Below are positions 1 through 9,245 of a stretch of 60,671 nt of DNA, one piece after another (within the stretch, counting starts at the first letter, position 1; every line of letters begins with the position of its first letter). The notes below the pieces were generated by a model, which was not told the origin of the DNA, did not search any database, and saw nothing but the letters and a program-made list of their open reading frames with translations. Source of the stretch: DASRDR01 sp035550795 (GTDB lineage Bacteria > Methylomirabilota > Methylomirabilia > Rokubacteriales > DASRDR01); contig DASZOL010000006.1 of the NCBI GenBank assembly GCA_035550795.1, positions 1 through 60,671 on the forward strand. Reading direction: 5' to 3'. The translations under genes and the position numbers were made by a program.

Positions 1-3000
1 CACCTCGTCGCCCACCACAACGTGACGGGCGAGGTCCTCGGGCTGCTGCAGCGTCTCTATCCGATGCCGCCGAGCCGCCGGCAGACGGCGGGGCGGGCGA
101 TCCTTAGCGGGGCGACAGTCGAGATCGAAGACGCGTTGAGCGATCCGGAATACCAGCACGAGATCGCGGTGCTGGGCGGGTGGCGCAGCATGCTGGCGGT
201 TCCCATGCTCCGCGACGGTCTCCCCATCGGGGCGATCGTCATCCAGCGCGCCGAGGCGGGCGCGTTCCCGCAGGACCAGGTGGCCCTGCTCCACACCTTC
301 GCCGACCAGGCCGTCATCGCCATCGAGAACGTGCGCCTCTTCAAGGAGCTGGAGACCCGGAACCGCGACCTGACCGAGACCCTCGAGCAGCAGACCGCCA
401 CCAGCGAGGTCCTGCGGGTGATCTCCGGCTCGCCGACCAACGTCCAGCCGGTGTTCGACACGATCGCCCGGAACGCGGCGCGGCTCTGCGAGGCGCAGTT
501 CTGCTTCGTCTACCGCTTCGACGGTCAGCTCATGTACTTCGTGGCGCACCACGGGGTCAGCGCCGAGGGGGCCGAGACGGTGCGCCGGGCCTTCCCGGCG
601 CCGCCCAATCGCGGGAGCGCAGCGGGGCGCGCCCTGCTCGACCGCGGCATCGCCCAGATCCCCGACGTCCTCGCGGATCCCGACTTCGCGCTCGCGGCGA
701 CGGCGACGGCCGCGGGCTATCGGGGCGCGCTCGCTGTACCCATGCTGCGCGACGGCGTCCCCATCGGCTCCATTGCCGTGGCTCGAGCCCAGGCCGGGCT
801 CCTTCCCGACCGCCAGATCGAGCTGCTGAAGACCTTCGCCGACCAGGCCGTGATCGCCATCGAGAACGTGCGCCTGTTCCAGGAGCTCGAGGCGCGGACC
901 CAGGACCTGACGCGCTCGGTCGGCGAGCTCCGGGCGCTCGGCGAGGTGAGCCAGGCCGTCAGCTCGTCGCTCGATCTGGAGACCGTGCTCGAGACGATCG
1001 TCACCCGCGCCGTCCAGCTGTCCGGTAGCCATAGCGGGCTCGTCTACGAGTTCGACGACGCCACGCAGCGCTTTCACGTCCGGGCCGCGCACCGGATCAC
1101 GCCGGAGCACCTCGCGGCGGTGCGGGCGGCGCCGATCCGGCTCGGCGAGGGCGCCGTCGGCCGGGCCGGAGTGATCCGGGCGCCCGTCCAGGTCGCCGAC
1201 ATCGAGGCGGGAAGCGAGCTCGTCGCCCACCAGACGCGAGGACTCCTGACGCGGGAGGGCCTGCACTCGCTCCTCGCGGTGCCGCTCGCCCGGGAGGAGC
1301 GGCTGCTAGGCGGCCTGGTCATCATCCGGCGCGAGCGAGGCGCCTTCTCGCCCGAGGTCGTCGCCACGCTCCAGACCTTCGCGGCCCAGTCGGTGCTGGC
1401 GATCCACAACGCCGGGCTCTTCCGGGAGATCCAGCGCCAGAAGCAGTACTCGGACGCCCTCGTGGAGACGAGCCCGGTAGCGATCGCGACCATGGACCTC
1501 GGCGGCACGGTCGTGGGCTGGAACCCGGGCGCCGAGCGGCTCTTCGGGTACACGGAGCGGGAGGCCCTCGGTCGGCCCATGGAGGACCTCGTGGCGACCC
1601 CGGAGGTCCGCGAGGAGGTCCGCGACAACATCCGGCAGACGCTCGAGGGCGAGTGGGTCCAGGCGATCGCGCGGCGCGCCCGGAAGGACGGCACCCTCGT
1701 GGACGTGGAGATCTCGTCGGTGCCCGTGACCGTCGAGGGCGCCAAGGTCGGCATGATCGGGATCTACCACGACATCACGGAGCTCCTCCGGGCGCGCCGG
1801 GAAGCCGAGGCCGCGAACGAGGCCAAGAGCGCCTTCCTGGCGACGATGAGCCACGAGATCCGGACGCCGATGAACGCCGTGATCGGGATGAGCGGGCTCC
1901 TCCTGAACACCCCGCTGACCGAGGAGCAGCGCGAGTACGCGGAGGTCGTCCGCCAGAGCGGCGACGCGCTCCTCACGGTCATCAACGACGTCCTCGACTT
2001 CTCGAAGATCGAGGCGGGGAAGCTCGAGCTCGAGTCCCAGCCCTTCGACCTCCGCGAGTGCGTCGAGGGGGCGCTCGACCTCGTCGCCACCCGGGCCGCC
2101 GAGAAGGGCCTGGACCTCGCGTACCTCTTCGGCGCCGGGACGCCCGCCGCCGTCGTTGGCGACGTGACGCGCCTGCGCCAGATCCTCCTGAACCTGCTCT
2201 CCAACGCGGTCAAGTTCACCGAGCGGGGCGAGGTCGTGCTCTCCGTTAGCGCCCGCCGCCTGGACGGCATGGCGCCGCTCCACGAGCTGACCTTCTCCGT
2301 CCGGGACACGGGCATCGGCATCCCGCCGGACCGGCTCGGACGCCTGTTCCAGTCGTTCAGCCAGGTGGATGCCTCCACCACCCGCCGGTACGGGGGCACC
2401 GGCCTGGGCCTCGCGATCAGCCAGCGGCTGACCGAGCTGATGGGGGGCCGGATCGGCGTCACGAGCGAGGTGGGGACCGGCAGCGAGTTCCGCTTCACGA
2501 TCCGGGCGGCGGCCGCCGAGGCGTCCGTCGCGGCCCGCCGCGACCTGAGCGGGGTGCAGCCGTCCCTCCGCGACAAGCGCGTGCTCGTCGTGGACGACAA
2601 CGCGACCAACCGCCGCATCCTCACCGCGCACCTGGATGCCTGGGGGATGCAAGCGCAGGCCACCGGATCACCTCTCGAAGCACTCGGGTGGATCCGGGCG
2701 GACCAGCCCTTCGACGTCGGCATCCTGGACATGCACATGCCGGAAATGGACGGCGCGGCCCTCGCCCAGGCGATCCGGGAGCACTCACCGAGCGCGGCGC
2801 TGCCTCTCGTCCTCTTCACCTCGCTGGGGCGCCGCGAGGCGCGCGACAGCGAGGGCTTCGCGGCGTACCTCCACAAGCCCATCAAGCCCTCGCAGCTCTT
2901 CGACGCCCTCGTCTCCGTGCTGGCCGAGCAGGAGGCCGTCCACGTCCCGGGGCGCACGAAGGCCCACAGCGAGCTCGACCCGGACATGGCGCGCCGGCAC

Positions 3001-3837
3001 CCCCTCCGGATCCTCCTGGCCGAGGACAACGTCGTCAACCAGAAGGTGGCCCTCCGGCTGCTCGGGCAGATGGGCTACCGCGCCGACGTGGCGGCGAACG
3101 GCATCGAGGCCATCGACGCGGTCGAGCGGCAGACCTACGATGTCGTCCTGATGGACGTGCAGATGCCCGAGCTCGACGGGTTCGAGGCCTCGCGCGAGAT
3201 CAACCGGCGATGGCCGGGCGACCGCCGTCCCCGCATCGTCGCCATGACGGCCAACGCGCTGCAGGGGGACCGCGAGCTGTGCGTGGCGGCCGGCATGGAC
3301 GATTACGTGGCGAAGCCGATCCGGATCGAGACGCTGGTCGCCGCGCTCGAGCGCTGCGGGCGGCGGCCGGCGGCCGGGACCCGCCCCGCCGAGGGTCCGG
3401 CGGAGCCGCATCCCTCCGCGATCGGCCCGCCCGGATGGCGGCCGGGCCAGACGTCGCGGGCGCCGGCCCCTCCCGGCGCGTCGCAGGCCCCGGTGATCGA
3501 CCGGGCGACGCTCGACCGGCTCACGAGGCAGATGGGCAGCCCGTTCGTCGCCGAGCTGATCGACACGTTCTGCGCGGACGCCCGGGAGCTCGTCGCAACC
3601 CTCCGCCGAGCCCTCGGCGAGGCTGACCTCGACGCCTTCCGCCGGGCAGCGCACTCGCTCAAGTCCACGAGCGAGAGCCTCGGCGCCGTCAGCCTGGCGG
3701 CGCTGGCGCGGGAGCTGGAGACCACGTCCCGGGCCGGGACCCTGCGTGGGGCCGAGGCCGGGATCGAGCAGATCGCCGGCGCCTGCGAGCTGGCCACCCA
3801 CAGGCTGGAGGAGCTTCGACTTGACCTCTCCGCGTAG
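1..3837 (+). CDS. Hybrid sensor histidine kinase, GAF-GAF-GAF-PAS-HisKA-HATPase-REC-REC-HPt (5' end outside window)
   Basis: This is a cytosolic multi-sensor kinase that runs a His-Asp-His phosphorelay. The frame is open from base 1, so the start lies upstream; the GTG at 22 is internal to a GAF domain. Numbering from that GTG, three GAF domains occupy roughly 1-110, 125-290 and 305-470, a PAS domain 480-595, and the HisKA motif ATMSHEIRTPMNAV has phospho-acceptor His611. The ATPase shows the N-box (LLNLLSNAVKFT), DTGIGIP and GTGLGLAI. Receiver 1 has Asp903 (ILDMHMPEMDG) and receiver 2 has Asp1045 (LMDVQMPELDG). The C-terminal HPt domain has His1211 (AAHSLKSTSESLGA). No transmembrane segment is visible, so the signal is probably a soluble ligand or redox cue. 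The stop lies inside the next gene, whose product also begins with a receiver domain and is a likely phosphorelay target. Confidence 0.95.
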   Translation, partial: HLVAHHNVTGEVLGLLQRLYPMPPSRRQTAGRAILSGATVEIEDALSDPEYQHEIAVLGGWRSMLAVPMLRDGLPIGAIVIQRAEAGAFPQDQVALLHTFADQAVIAIENVRLFKELETRNRDLTETLEQQTATSEVLRVISGSPTNVQPVFDTIARNAARLCEAQFCFVYRFDGQLMYFVAHHGVSAEGAETVRRAFPAPPNRGSAAGRALLDRGIAQIPDVLADPDFALAATATAAGYRGALAVPMLRDGVPIGSIAVARAQAGLLPDRQIELLKTFADQAVIAIENVRLFQELEARTQDLTRSVGELRALGEVSQAVSSSLDLETVLETIVTRAVQLSGSHSGLVYEFDDATQRFHVRAAHRITPEHLAAVRAAPIRLGEGAVGRAGVIRAPVQVADIEAGSELVAHQTRGLLTREGLHSLLAVPLAREERLLGGLVIIRRERGAFSPEVVATLQTFAAQSVLAIHNAGLFREIQRQKQYSDALVETSPVAIATMDLGGTVVGWNPGAERLFGYTEREALGRPMEDLVATPEVREEVRDNIRQTLEGEWVQAIARRARKDGTLVDVEISSVPVTVEGAKVGMIGIYHDITELLRARREAEAANEAKSAFLATMSHEIRTPMNAVIGMSGLLLNTPLTEEQREYAEVVRQSGDALLTVINDVLDFSKIEAGKLELESQPFDLRECVEGALDLVATRAAEKGLDLAYLFGAGTPAAVVGDVTRLRQILLNLLSNAVKFTERGEVVLSVSARRLDGMAPLHELTFSVRDTGIGIPPDRLGRLFQSFSQVDASTTRRYGGTGLGLAISQRLTELMGGRIGVTSEVGTGSEFRFTIRAAAAEASVAARRDLSGVQPSLRDKRVLVVDDNATNRRILTAHLDAWGMQAQATGSPLEALGWIRADQPFDVGILDMHMPEMDGAALAQAIREHSPSAALPLVLFTSLGRREARDSEGFAAYLHKPIKPSQLFDALVSVLAEQEAVHVPGRTKAHSELDPDMARRHPLRILLAEDNVVNQKVALRLLGQMGYRADVAANGIEAIDAVERQTYDVVLMDVQMPELDGFEASREINRRWPGDRRPRIVAMTANALQGDRELCVAAGMDDYVAKPIRIETLVAALERCGRRPAAGTRPAEGPAEPHPSAIGPPGWRPGQTSRAPAPPGASQAPVIDRATLDRLTRQMGSPFVAELIDTFCADARELVATLRRALGEADLDAFRRAAHSLKSTSESLGAVSLAALARELETTSRAGTLRGAEAGIEQIAGACELATHRLEELRLDLSA

Positions 3838-4873
3838 CGCGCAGGCCGGCGACCTTCTCGTGGTCGACGACAACCGGGTGAACCGGCTCCTCCTCGGGCG
3901 CGCGCTCGAGCAGCTCGGGCACGCGGTGACGTTCGCCGAGAACGGACGGCAGGCGCTGGAGGCGCTACGGCAGCGTCCGGTCGACCTGGTCCTGCTGGAC
4001 ATCGAGATGCCCGAGATGGACGGCTACCAGGTGCTGGAAGCCCTGGCGGGCGATCCGCGCCTCCGCGACCTCCCCGTGGTGATGATGTCGTCGGTGGAGG
4101 AGGTGGACAGCGTCGCCCGGTGCATCGAGATGGGCGCCGAGGACTACCTCTTCAAGCCCGTGAACCCGGTGCTGCTTCGCGCGCGCGTCGGGGCCAGTCT
4201 CGAGAAGAAGCGGCTCCGGGACCAGCAGCGCGAGCTCATCCAGAAGTTCGCGACCCCCGAGGTGGCGGAGGAGCTCCTGACGACCGGCCTGGCGCTGGGC
4301 GGCAAGCACGTCGAGGCCAGCGTGATGTTCTCGGACATCCGGGCGTTCACGCGCATCGCCGAGACCCTGCCCCCCGCGGAGACGATCGAGCTCCTGAACA
4401 GCTACTACACCCTCATGTTCGACGCCATCGGCGGCCACGGCGGGATCGTCAACCAGATGCTCGGGGACGGCCTGATGGCCATCTTCGGCGCCCCCCTGCC
4501 CCGCGCCGACCACCGGGACCGCGCGGTGCGCGCAGCGCTCGAGATGCTCGATCTGGTGGACGGGTTCAACCGGGAGCAGGCCCTCCGGAACGGGGCGGAG
4601 ATCCGGATCGGGATCGGCATCGCGTCCGGCCCCGTGGTCGCCGGCTTCACCGGGACCCAGCGGCGCGTGACCTACACGTGCGTCGGCGACACCGTGAACC
4701 TCGCCGCCCACCTGGAGGCGCACACCAAGGTCGTCGGCCAGCCGATCCTGATCGACGAGAGCACCAGGGCCGGGCTGAGCGACATCCGCGTCGAGTCTCA
4801 CGGCGCCGCGCAGCTCAAGACCCGGAGCCAGGCAGTACCGGTCTACTCGGTGCCGGCGCGGCAGCGACCGTGA
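3821..4873 (+). CDS. Response regulator with class III adenylate/guanylate cyclase output domain
   Basis: This 350-residue protein has an N-terminal receiver (residues about 7-125, phospho-acceptor Asp60 in LLDIEMPEMDG, switch Lys in LFKPVNP) and a class III nucleotide cyclase domain (about 160-345). The metal-binding aspartates are present as Asp172 (FSDIRAFTR) and Asp216 (LGDGLMAIFGAP). The TTG start at 3821 was chosen because GGAGGAG lies 7 bp upstream and no ATG fits the domain boundary; the gene then overlaps the kinase stop by 17 bp. The likely role is to convert phosphorelay input into cAMP or cGMP. One oddity is the motif VGDTVNLAAHLEAHTK: it keeps Asn293 but has His297 where most active enzymes have the transition-state arginine. 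Activity and substrate are therefore open. Confidence 0.92.
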   Translation: MTSPRSAQAGDLLVVDDNRVNRLLLGRALEQLGHAVTFAENGRQALEALRQRPVDLVLLDIEMPEMDGYQVLEALAGDPRLRDLPVVMMSSVEEVDSVARCIEMGAEDYLFKPVNPVLLRARVGASLEKKRLRDQQRELIQKFATPEVAEELLTTGLALGGKHVEASVMFSDIRAFTRIAETLPPAETIELLNSYYTLMFDAIGGHGGIVNQMLGDGLMAIFGAPLPRADHRDRAVRAALEMLDLVDGFNREQALRNGAEIRIGIGIASGPVVAGFTGTQRRVTYTCVGDTVNLAAHLEAHTKVVGQPILIDESTRAGLSDIRVESHGAAQLKTRSQAVPVYSVPARQRP

Positions 4874-4910
4874 GCGCGAGCCGGCGCCGGCGCAAGGCCG
4901 GACGAGGCGT

Positions 4911-5960
4911 CTACAGGATCCGGTGGAACCAGAGGATCGACAGCAGCGCCGAGGCGAGCGCCAGGACGAGCGCCGCCGCGGCGAACAGCGCCGTGATCTC
5001 CGTCGACTTCCGCTCCATGACGATGCGGGAATTGAGGGCCTGGTAGACCTTCGTCAAATCCGTCGCGGTGCTCGCGTAGAAGTACTCGCCCCGGGTCGTG
5101 TCGGCGATCGCCTTGAGCGCCTCCTCGTCGAGGCGCACCCGCATCGACCACCCCTCGGTGGCGAGCACCGCGCCTTCCTTCGTGCCCACCCCCACCGTGT
5201 AGACGCGGACCCCACGCTCGGCGGCCATGCGCGCCGCCTCGACCGGGTCAGGCCCCGTCGTCGTCCGCCCGTCCGTCAGCAGGATGATCACCGCCGAGGG
5301 ATAGGACCCGGGCGCCACGGGCGTGAACGCCGGTCGCTCGGGCTGGTCCCCTGACCCCGGCGCCAGCGGCGCGCCGCGCGCGGCGTCCGGCCGAGGATTC
5401 GATCCCCGGAGGTCGAACTCGACCTCCGGGAAGATCGTCTTGAGCGAGACCAGGATGGCGCTGCCGACGGCCGTCGCGCGCTGTACCTGGAAGCGGTCGA
5501 TCGCGGCGAGGATGTCCTCCCGGCTGTGGGTCGGCGGCTGCACCACCGACGCCGTGCCCGCGAACACCACCACGCCGATGCGCGTGCGGCTCGGCGCCTC
5601 GGCGACGAAGGTCCGCGCCGCGGTCTGGGCCGCGACCAGCCGGTTCGGCTCGACGTCGGTGGCGCGCATGCTGCCGGAGACGTCGATGGCCAGGATGATG
5701 GTGTCGTACTGGGACGGCAGCGTGACGACCGCGCTCGGCCGCGCCACCGCGAGGAGCATCACGACGAGCGCCGCCAGGAACAGGAGCGGCGGGACGTGAC
5801 GCCGGAGGCTCTGGGCCGGCCCCAGGGCCTCCCGCACGAGGCTCAAGCTGGCGTAGCGGAGCGCGACCTTCTTCCGGCGGCGCAGCAGGGCCACGTATGC
5901 CGCCACGAGCAGGGGGACCACCAGCAGCAGCCAGAGGAGGCTCGGCCAGAGGAACGTCAT
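4911..5960 (-). CDS. VWA domain membrane protein (BatA-like)
   Basis: This 349-residue protein has two hydrophobic segments near the N terminus (LWPSLLWLLLVVPLLVAAYV and a second at PPLLFLAALVVMLLAV), a von Willebrand factor A domain, and a C-terminal membrane helix (ALFAAAALVLALASALLSIL). The MIDAS metal site is intact: DVSGSM, then LLTDGRTTTG. The family is BatA/BatB-like, with the VWA domain held between membrane anchors and thought to assemble complexes with a MoxR-type ATPase. The start ATG at 5960 is 32 bp downstream of the DUF58 gene stop, so it is the last gene of the protease-MoxR-DUF58-VWA operon. It converges with the cyclase gene across only 37 bp. Its specific partner is unknown. 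Confidence 0.92.
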   Translation of the reverse strand: MTFLWPSLLWLLLVVPLLVAAYVALLRRRKKVALRYASLSLVREALGPAQSLRRHVPPLLFLAALVVMLLAVARPSAVVTLPSQYDTIILAIDVSGSMRATDVEPNRLVAAQTAARTFVAEAPSRTRIGVVVFAGTASVVQPPTHSREDILAAIDRFQVQRATAVGSAILVSLKTIFPEVEFDLRGSNPRPDAARGAPLAPGSGDQPERPAFTPVAPGSYPSAVIILLTDGRTTTGPDPVEAARMAAERGVRVYTVGVGTKEGAVLATEGWSMRVRLDEEALKAIADTTRGEYFYASTATDLTKVYQALNSRIVMERKSTEITALFAAAALVLALASALLSILWFHRIL

Positions 5961-5992
5961 CGCGTCCGGCCCGATCGTTTGGCCCCGGCGGG

Positions 5993-6988
5993 CTACGCGC
6001 CCCGCGCCCCGGCGCGCGCCGCGTCGAGCCTGGCCGGCGCCCCGGCCGGCCCCACGCCGGTCCCGAGGTGGTCCGGCAGCCCGCCTCCCGCCGCCAGCCG
6101 GCTTCGGCGCTTCCGGAGGTCCGCGAAGCGGAGGATCGCGTCGACGAGATCGCCGTCGGTCGACAGCTCGAGCGCATCCACGCCGGCATGACCGAACGCG
6201 GCCCGGAGGGCGGCCTCCCGCCGCTCCGCGGCGGCCGCGAAGCGCCGCCGGAACGCCCGGTCGTGGGTGTCGACGAGCAGCTGCTCGCCGGTCTCGGCGT
6301 CCTGGACCACGAGCAGTCCCAGGTCGGCCCACTCGGTCTCCAGCACGTCGGAGAGCCGCACCGCCACCACGTCGTGACGCAGCGCGAGGTGGCCGAGCGG
6401 CGCCGTCCACCCGGGTGCGCTGATGAAGTCGGAGACGACGAACAGGAGCGAGCGGCGCCGCACGAGCCGAGCGGCGGACCGCAGGAGAGCGGACAGGTCG
6501 GTCGCGGCCGGAGGCGCGGCGGCGGGCCGGGCCGTCAGCCGGTGGAGGATGTGCAGCACGTGGCGCCGCCCGCTCCGCGCCGGGATCACGGAGTGCACCC
6601 GGCCGTCATAGAGCAGCGCCCCGACGCGGTTGCCGTGGCGGGTCAGCAGGCGCGCCAGCACGGTCACGAATTCCGTCGACACCGACCGCTTGGACGCCTT
6701 GTGCGAGCCGAAGTCCATGGACGCCGTCAGGTCGAGGAGGAACCAGGCCGTCACCTCCCGGTCCTCGTGATACTCCCTGACGTACGGGGTCTGAAGCCGC
6801 GCGGTGACGTTCCAGTCGATGTACCGGACGTCGTCGTGATACTGGTACTCGCGCAGGTCGGCCAGGTCGAGGCCGACGCCGCGAAACAGGGTCCGGTAGT
6901 CGCCTTGCAGAAGCCCGTCCAGGCGACGGATGACGGTCCACTCCAGCCGCCGCAGCAGCCCCTCAGGACGGCGCACCGACTTTGACAT
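5993..6988 (-). CDS. DUF58 domain-containing protein
   Basis: This 331-residue protein shows the characteristic DUF58 core YQYHDDVRYIDWNVTAR followed by a VWA-like fold beginning at FLLDLTASMDFGS. DUF58 proteins usually sit beside MoxR ATPases and VWA proteins, as here, and are thought to work as part of the same chaperone-like machine. Unlike a canonical VWA MIDAS (DxSxS), the sequence is DLTAS, so metal binding at this site is uncertain. The start ATG at 6988 lies within the 3' end of the moxR-like gene (26 bp overlap), which suggests translational coupling. No membrane helix is evident. The biochemical function of the family is not established. Confidence 0.93.
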   Translation of the reverse strand: MSKSVRRPEGLLRRLEWTVIRRLDGLLQGDYRTLFRGVGLDLADLREYQYHDDVRYIDWNVTARLQTPYVREYHEDREVTAWFLLDLTASMDFGSHKASKRSVSTEFVTVLARLLTRHGNRVGALLYDGRVHSVIPARSGRRHVLHILHRLTARPAAAPPAATDLSALLRSAARLVRRRSLLFVVSDFISAPGWTAPLGHLALRHDVVAVRLSDVLETEWADLGLLVVQDAETGEQLLVDTHDRAFRRRFAAAAERREAALRAAFGHAGVDALELSTDGDLVDAILRFADLRKRRSRLAAGGGLPDHLGTGVGPAGAPARLDAARAGARGA

Positions 6989-7979
6989 GGGCCGCGAGCG
7001 GCTTCTCGGGAGCCGGCACGTGGTGCAGGATGCGGCGGATCAGCTGATCCGCGGTCATGCCGTCGGCGAGGGCCTCGTAGGACAGGACGAGCCGGTGACG
7101 CAGCACGTCGAGCGCCAGGTCCGTGACGTCCTCGGGCAGCACGTAGGCGCGCCCCCGGAGGTATCCGAGCGCGCGCGCGCCCTCGATCAGGTGGATGGAC
7201 GCGCGCGGGCTGGCCCCGTAGGACAGGTATCGCGCCAGGTCGCCGAGGCCGTACCGCGCGGGGCTCCGCGTCGCGGCAGCGAGCCGGACCGCGTACTGGA
7301 TGACCGAGGGATCCACATAGCCGGTCCGGCACTCGTGCTGCAGCGCAGTGAGCTGCTCGGTGGTGGCCACCGCCGCGACGGTAGTCTCGGCGCCCGTCAC
7401 CCGCTCGACGATGACGAACTCCTCCTCCTCGCTCGGATAGCCGACCAGGACCTTCATCATGAACCGGTCGACCTGCGCTTCGGGCAGCGGGTACGTGCCC
7501 TCAGTCTCGATGGGATTCTGCGTCGCCATGACGACGAACGGCTCCGAGACTCGATGGGTCTGCCCGGCGATCGTGACCTGGCGTTCCTGCATCACCTCCA
7601 GGAGGGCGCTCTGCACCTTGGCCGGCGCCCGGTTGATCTCGTCGGCGAGCAGGAGATTCGTGAAGACGGGGCCGAGCGAGGTGGTGAAGTCCCCCGTCCG
7701 CTGGTTGTAGATGCGGGTGCCGATGAGGTCGGCGGGGACGAGATCGGGCGTGAACTGGATCCGCCGGAACGCTCCGCGGACCGTCTGGGCGAGCGTCTTC
7801 ACGGTCAGGGTCTTGGCCAGTCCCGGCACGCCCTCCACCAGCAGGTGGCCCTGCGCGAGGACGGCCACCAGCACGCGCTCGAGGAAGTGATCCTGGCCGA
7901 CGACGATCCGCTTCACCTCGTAGAGGATGCGCTCCATGAGCGACGCGACTTCGCCACGGCCTCTCTCCAGGTTCTCCAT
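6963..7979 (-). CDS. MoxR family AAA+ ATPase
   Basis: This 338-residue AAA+ ATPase shows Walker A GVPGLAKT, Walker B LLADEINRAP, and a sensor 1 region with the phrase VMATQNPIETEGTYPLPEAQ, diagnostic of the MoxR family. The C-terminal lid region contains YGASPRASIHL and LPEDVTDLALDVLRHRL. MoxR ATPases act as chaperones that activate or mature partner protein complexes through VWA co-factors; the two downstream genes supply DUF58 and VWA partners. The ATG at 7979 is 29 bp after the stop of the trypsin-like protease gene, so all four genes are probably co-transcribed. Motifs look intact, and the client is unknown. Confidence 0.96.
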   Translation of the reverse strand: MENLERGRGEVASLMERILYEVKRIVVGQDHFLERVLVAVLAQGHLLVEGVPGLAKTLTVKTLAQTVRGAFRRIQFTPDLVPADLIGTRIYNQRTGDFTTSLGPVFTNLLLADEINRAPAKVQSALLEVMQERQVTIAGQTHRVSEPFVVMATQNPIETEGTYPLPEAQVDRFMMKVLVGYPSEEEEFVIVERVTGAETTVAAVATTEQLTALQHECRTGYVDPSVIQYAVRLAAATRSPARYGLGDLARYLSYGASPRASIHLIEGARALGYLRGRAYVLPEDVTDLALDVLRHRLVLSYEALADGMTADQLIRRILHHVPAPEKPLAAHVKVGAPS

Positions 7980-8008
7980 GCCGGTCCAGCGTCCTCCTGA
8001 TCCCCAGG

Positions 8009-8959
8009 TCAGAACGGTGACAGTCCGACGGCGGTCGCCGCGCTTTCGATGGGCACCGCGAACCCGATGCCGACGAACACGCGCTGCTCGGTCGGGTTGA
8101 GGATCCCGGTCACGATGCCGACCACCTCGCCGTCCAGCGTCACCAGCGGCCCGCCCGAGTTTCCCGGGTTGGCGGCCGCGTCGAACTGGATGAGATTCGT
8201 CAGCAGGCGCTTCCCCTGCGGCGAGCGGAACTCTCGCCCGAGCCCGGAGATCACGCCCGCCGACGCGGACGGGCCGATGCCGAAGGGGAAGCCGACCGCG
8301 ACGACCTCCTCGCCCGGCGCGAGGCCCTGGGTCGTCCGGAGGGTCGCCGGGACGAGGTCATCGGGAAGCGTCTTCGCCTGGAGCACGGCGAGGTCGTGCT
8401 CCGGCCTGACCGACAGCACGACGGCCTCGGACTCCGTGCCGTCGGCGAAGTCGACCGCCACCCGGACCGCGCCCGCGACCACGTGGAGGTTGGTGAGAAT
8501 GATCCCCTTGTCCAGGATGACGACGCCGGTGCCGACGCCGATCGCGCCGTCGCTCTTCTTCGCGCCCTCGTCGTCCCCCCATCCCCGGACGCGCACGACT
8601 GAGGGCCGGATGACCTCGTAGGCCTTCGCCGCTCGCGACGGCAGCGACTTGGTCGTCAGCGCGTGCAGCACCGCCGCGTCGATGTCCCGCTGGGTGATCC
8701 GGCGCGGCGGGGGCGGGCCGACCCCGGCGAGGGTGACGACGAGCAGGGCGAGTAGCCCGCCGGCGGCCACCAGGACGAGCCCCCGCAAGCGCGCGGGTGG
8801 ACGCCAGGACGGCAGACGCCACCGGCGGGGGGCGCGCGCGGAGGGCTCAAGGGGACCGGGTTCGACCGCGGGCACGTCCTCGGGGGGACGGCGGACCGAC
8901 ACGGGTCGACCGGTCGGTCCAGGCCGCCGGGCACTGCTGTAGAGCGTCACTCGTGGCAT
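8009..8959 (-). CDS. Membrane-anchored trypsin-like serine protease (S1C, DegP-like, no PDZ)
   Basis: This 316-residue protein has a proline- and arginine-rich cytoplasmic N terminus, one membrane helix (GLVLVAAGGLLALLVVTLAG), and an S1C protease domain. The catalytic triad is complete: His159 (TNLHVVAG), Asp189 (EHDLAVLQ) and Ser268 (NPGNSGGPL). There is no C-terminal PDZ domain, so the protein is shorter than DegP or DegS. It is expected to cleave or monitor envelope proteins on the outer face of the membrane. The start ATG at 8959 gives a compact N terminus; an in-frame ATG at 9019 would add 20 residues, and neither has a strong ribosome site. It heads the minus-strand operon with MoxR, DUF58 and VWA genes, which is an unusual partner for that set. 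Confidence 0.9.
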   Translation of the reverse strand: MPRVTLYSSARRPGPTGRPVSVRRPPEDVPAVEPGPLEPSARAPRRWRLPSWRPPARLRGLVLVAAGGLLALLVVTLAGVGPPPPRRITQRDIDAAVLHALTTKSLPSRAAKAYEVIRPSVVRVRGWGDDEGAKKSDGAIGVGTGVVILDKGIILTNLHVVAGAVRVAVDFADGTESEAVVLSVRPEHDLAVLQAKTLPDDLVPATLRTTQGLAPGEEVVAVGFPFGIGPSASAGVISGLGREFRSPQGKRLLTNLIQFDAAANPGNSGGPLVTLDGEVVGIVTGILNPTEQRVFVGIGFAVPIESAATAVGLSPF

Positions 8960-9245
8960 GGACGGCTCATACGGTTCAGCCGGCGCGGACCGGTTCCCGT
9001 CCGCCGGAGCCTCCAGCATAGCCCACGCAGACGCGCCCTGCCACCGGCGCGCGCATCCGCGCTCACTGGAGCTCCCGACGGCCTCCACACACGACCGCCG
9101 TCGCTCCCGAGAGCGCGCGCGGCAGCCGCCTCCCACGAACCACGGCAGCCCCTACTGGCCCCCGGGCTCCAGATCCGATATGGTCTCGCTAGACCCTTCT
9201 TCTTCAACACGCCACCGGTTGAGCCGGAATGAGGAGGTCGTGACC

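Noticed and set aside
8958..9245. An earlier start for the solute-binding protein at 8958 or 9182
   Set aside because: Would put about 22-96 residues in front of the Tat signal and overlap the divergent gene; the ATG at 9246 has the only good ribosome site.
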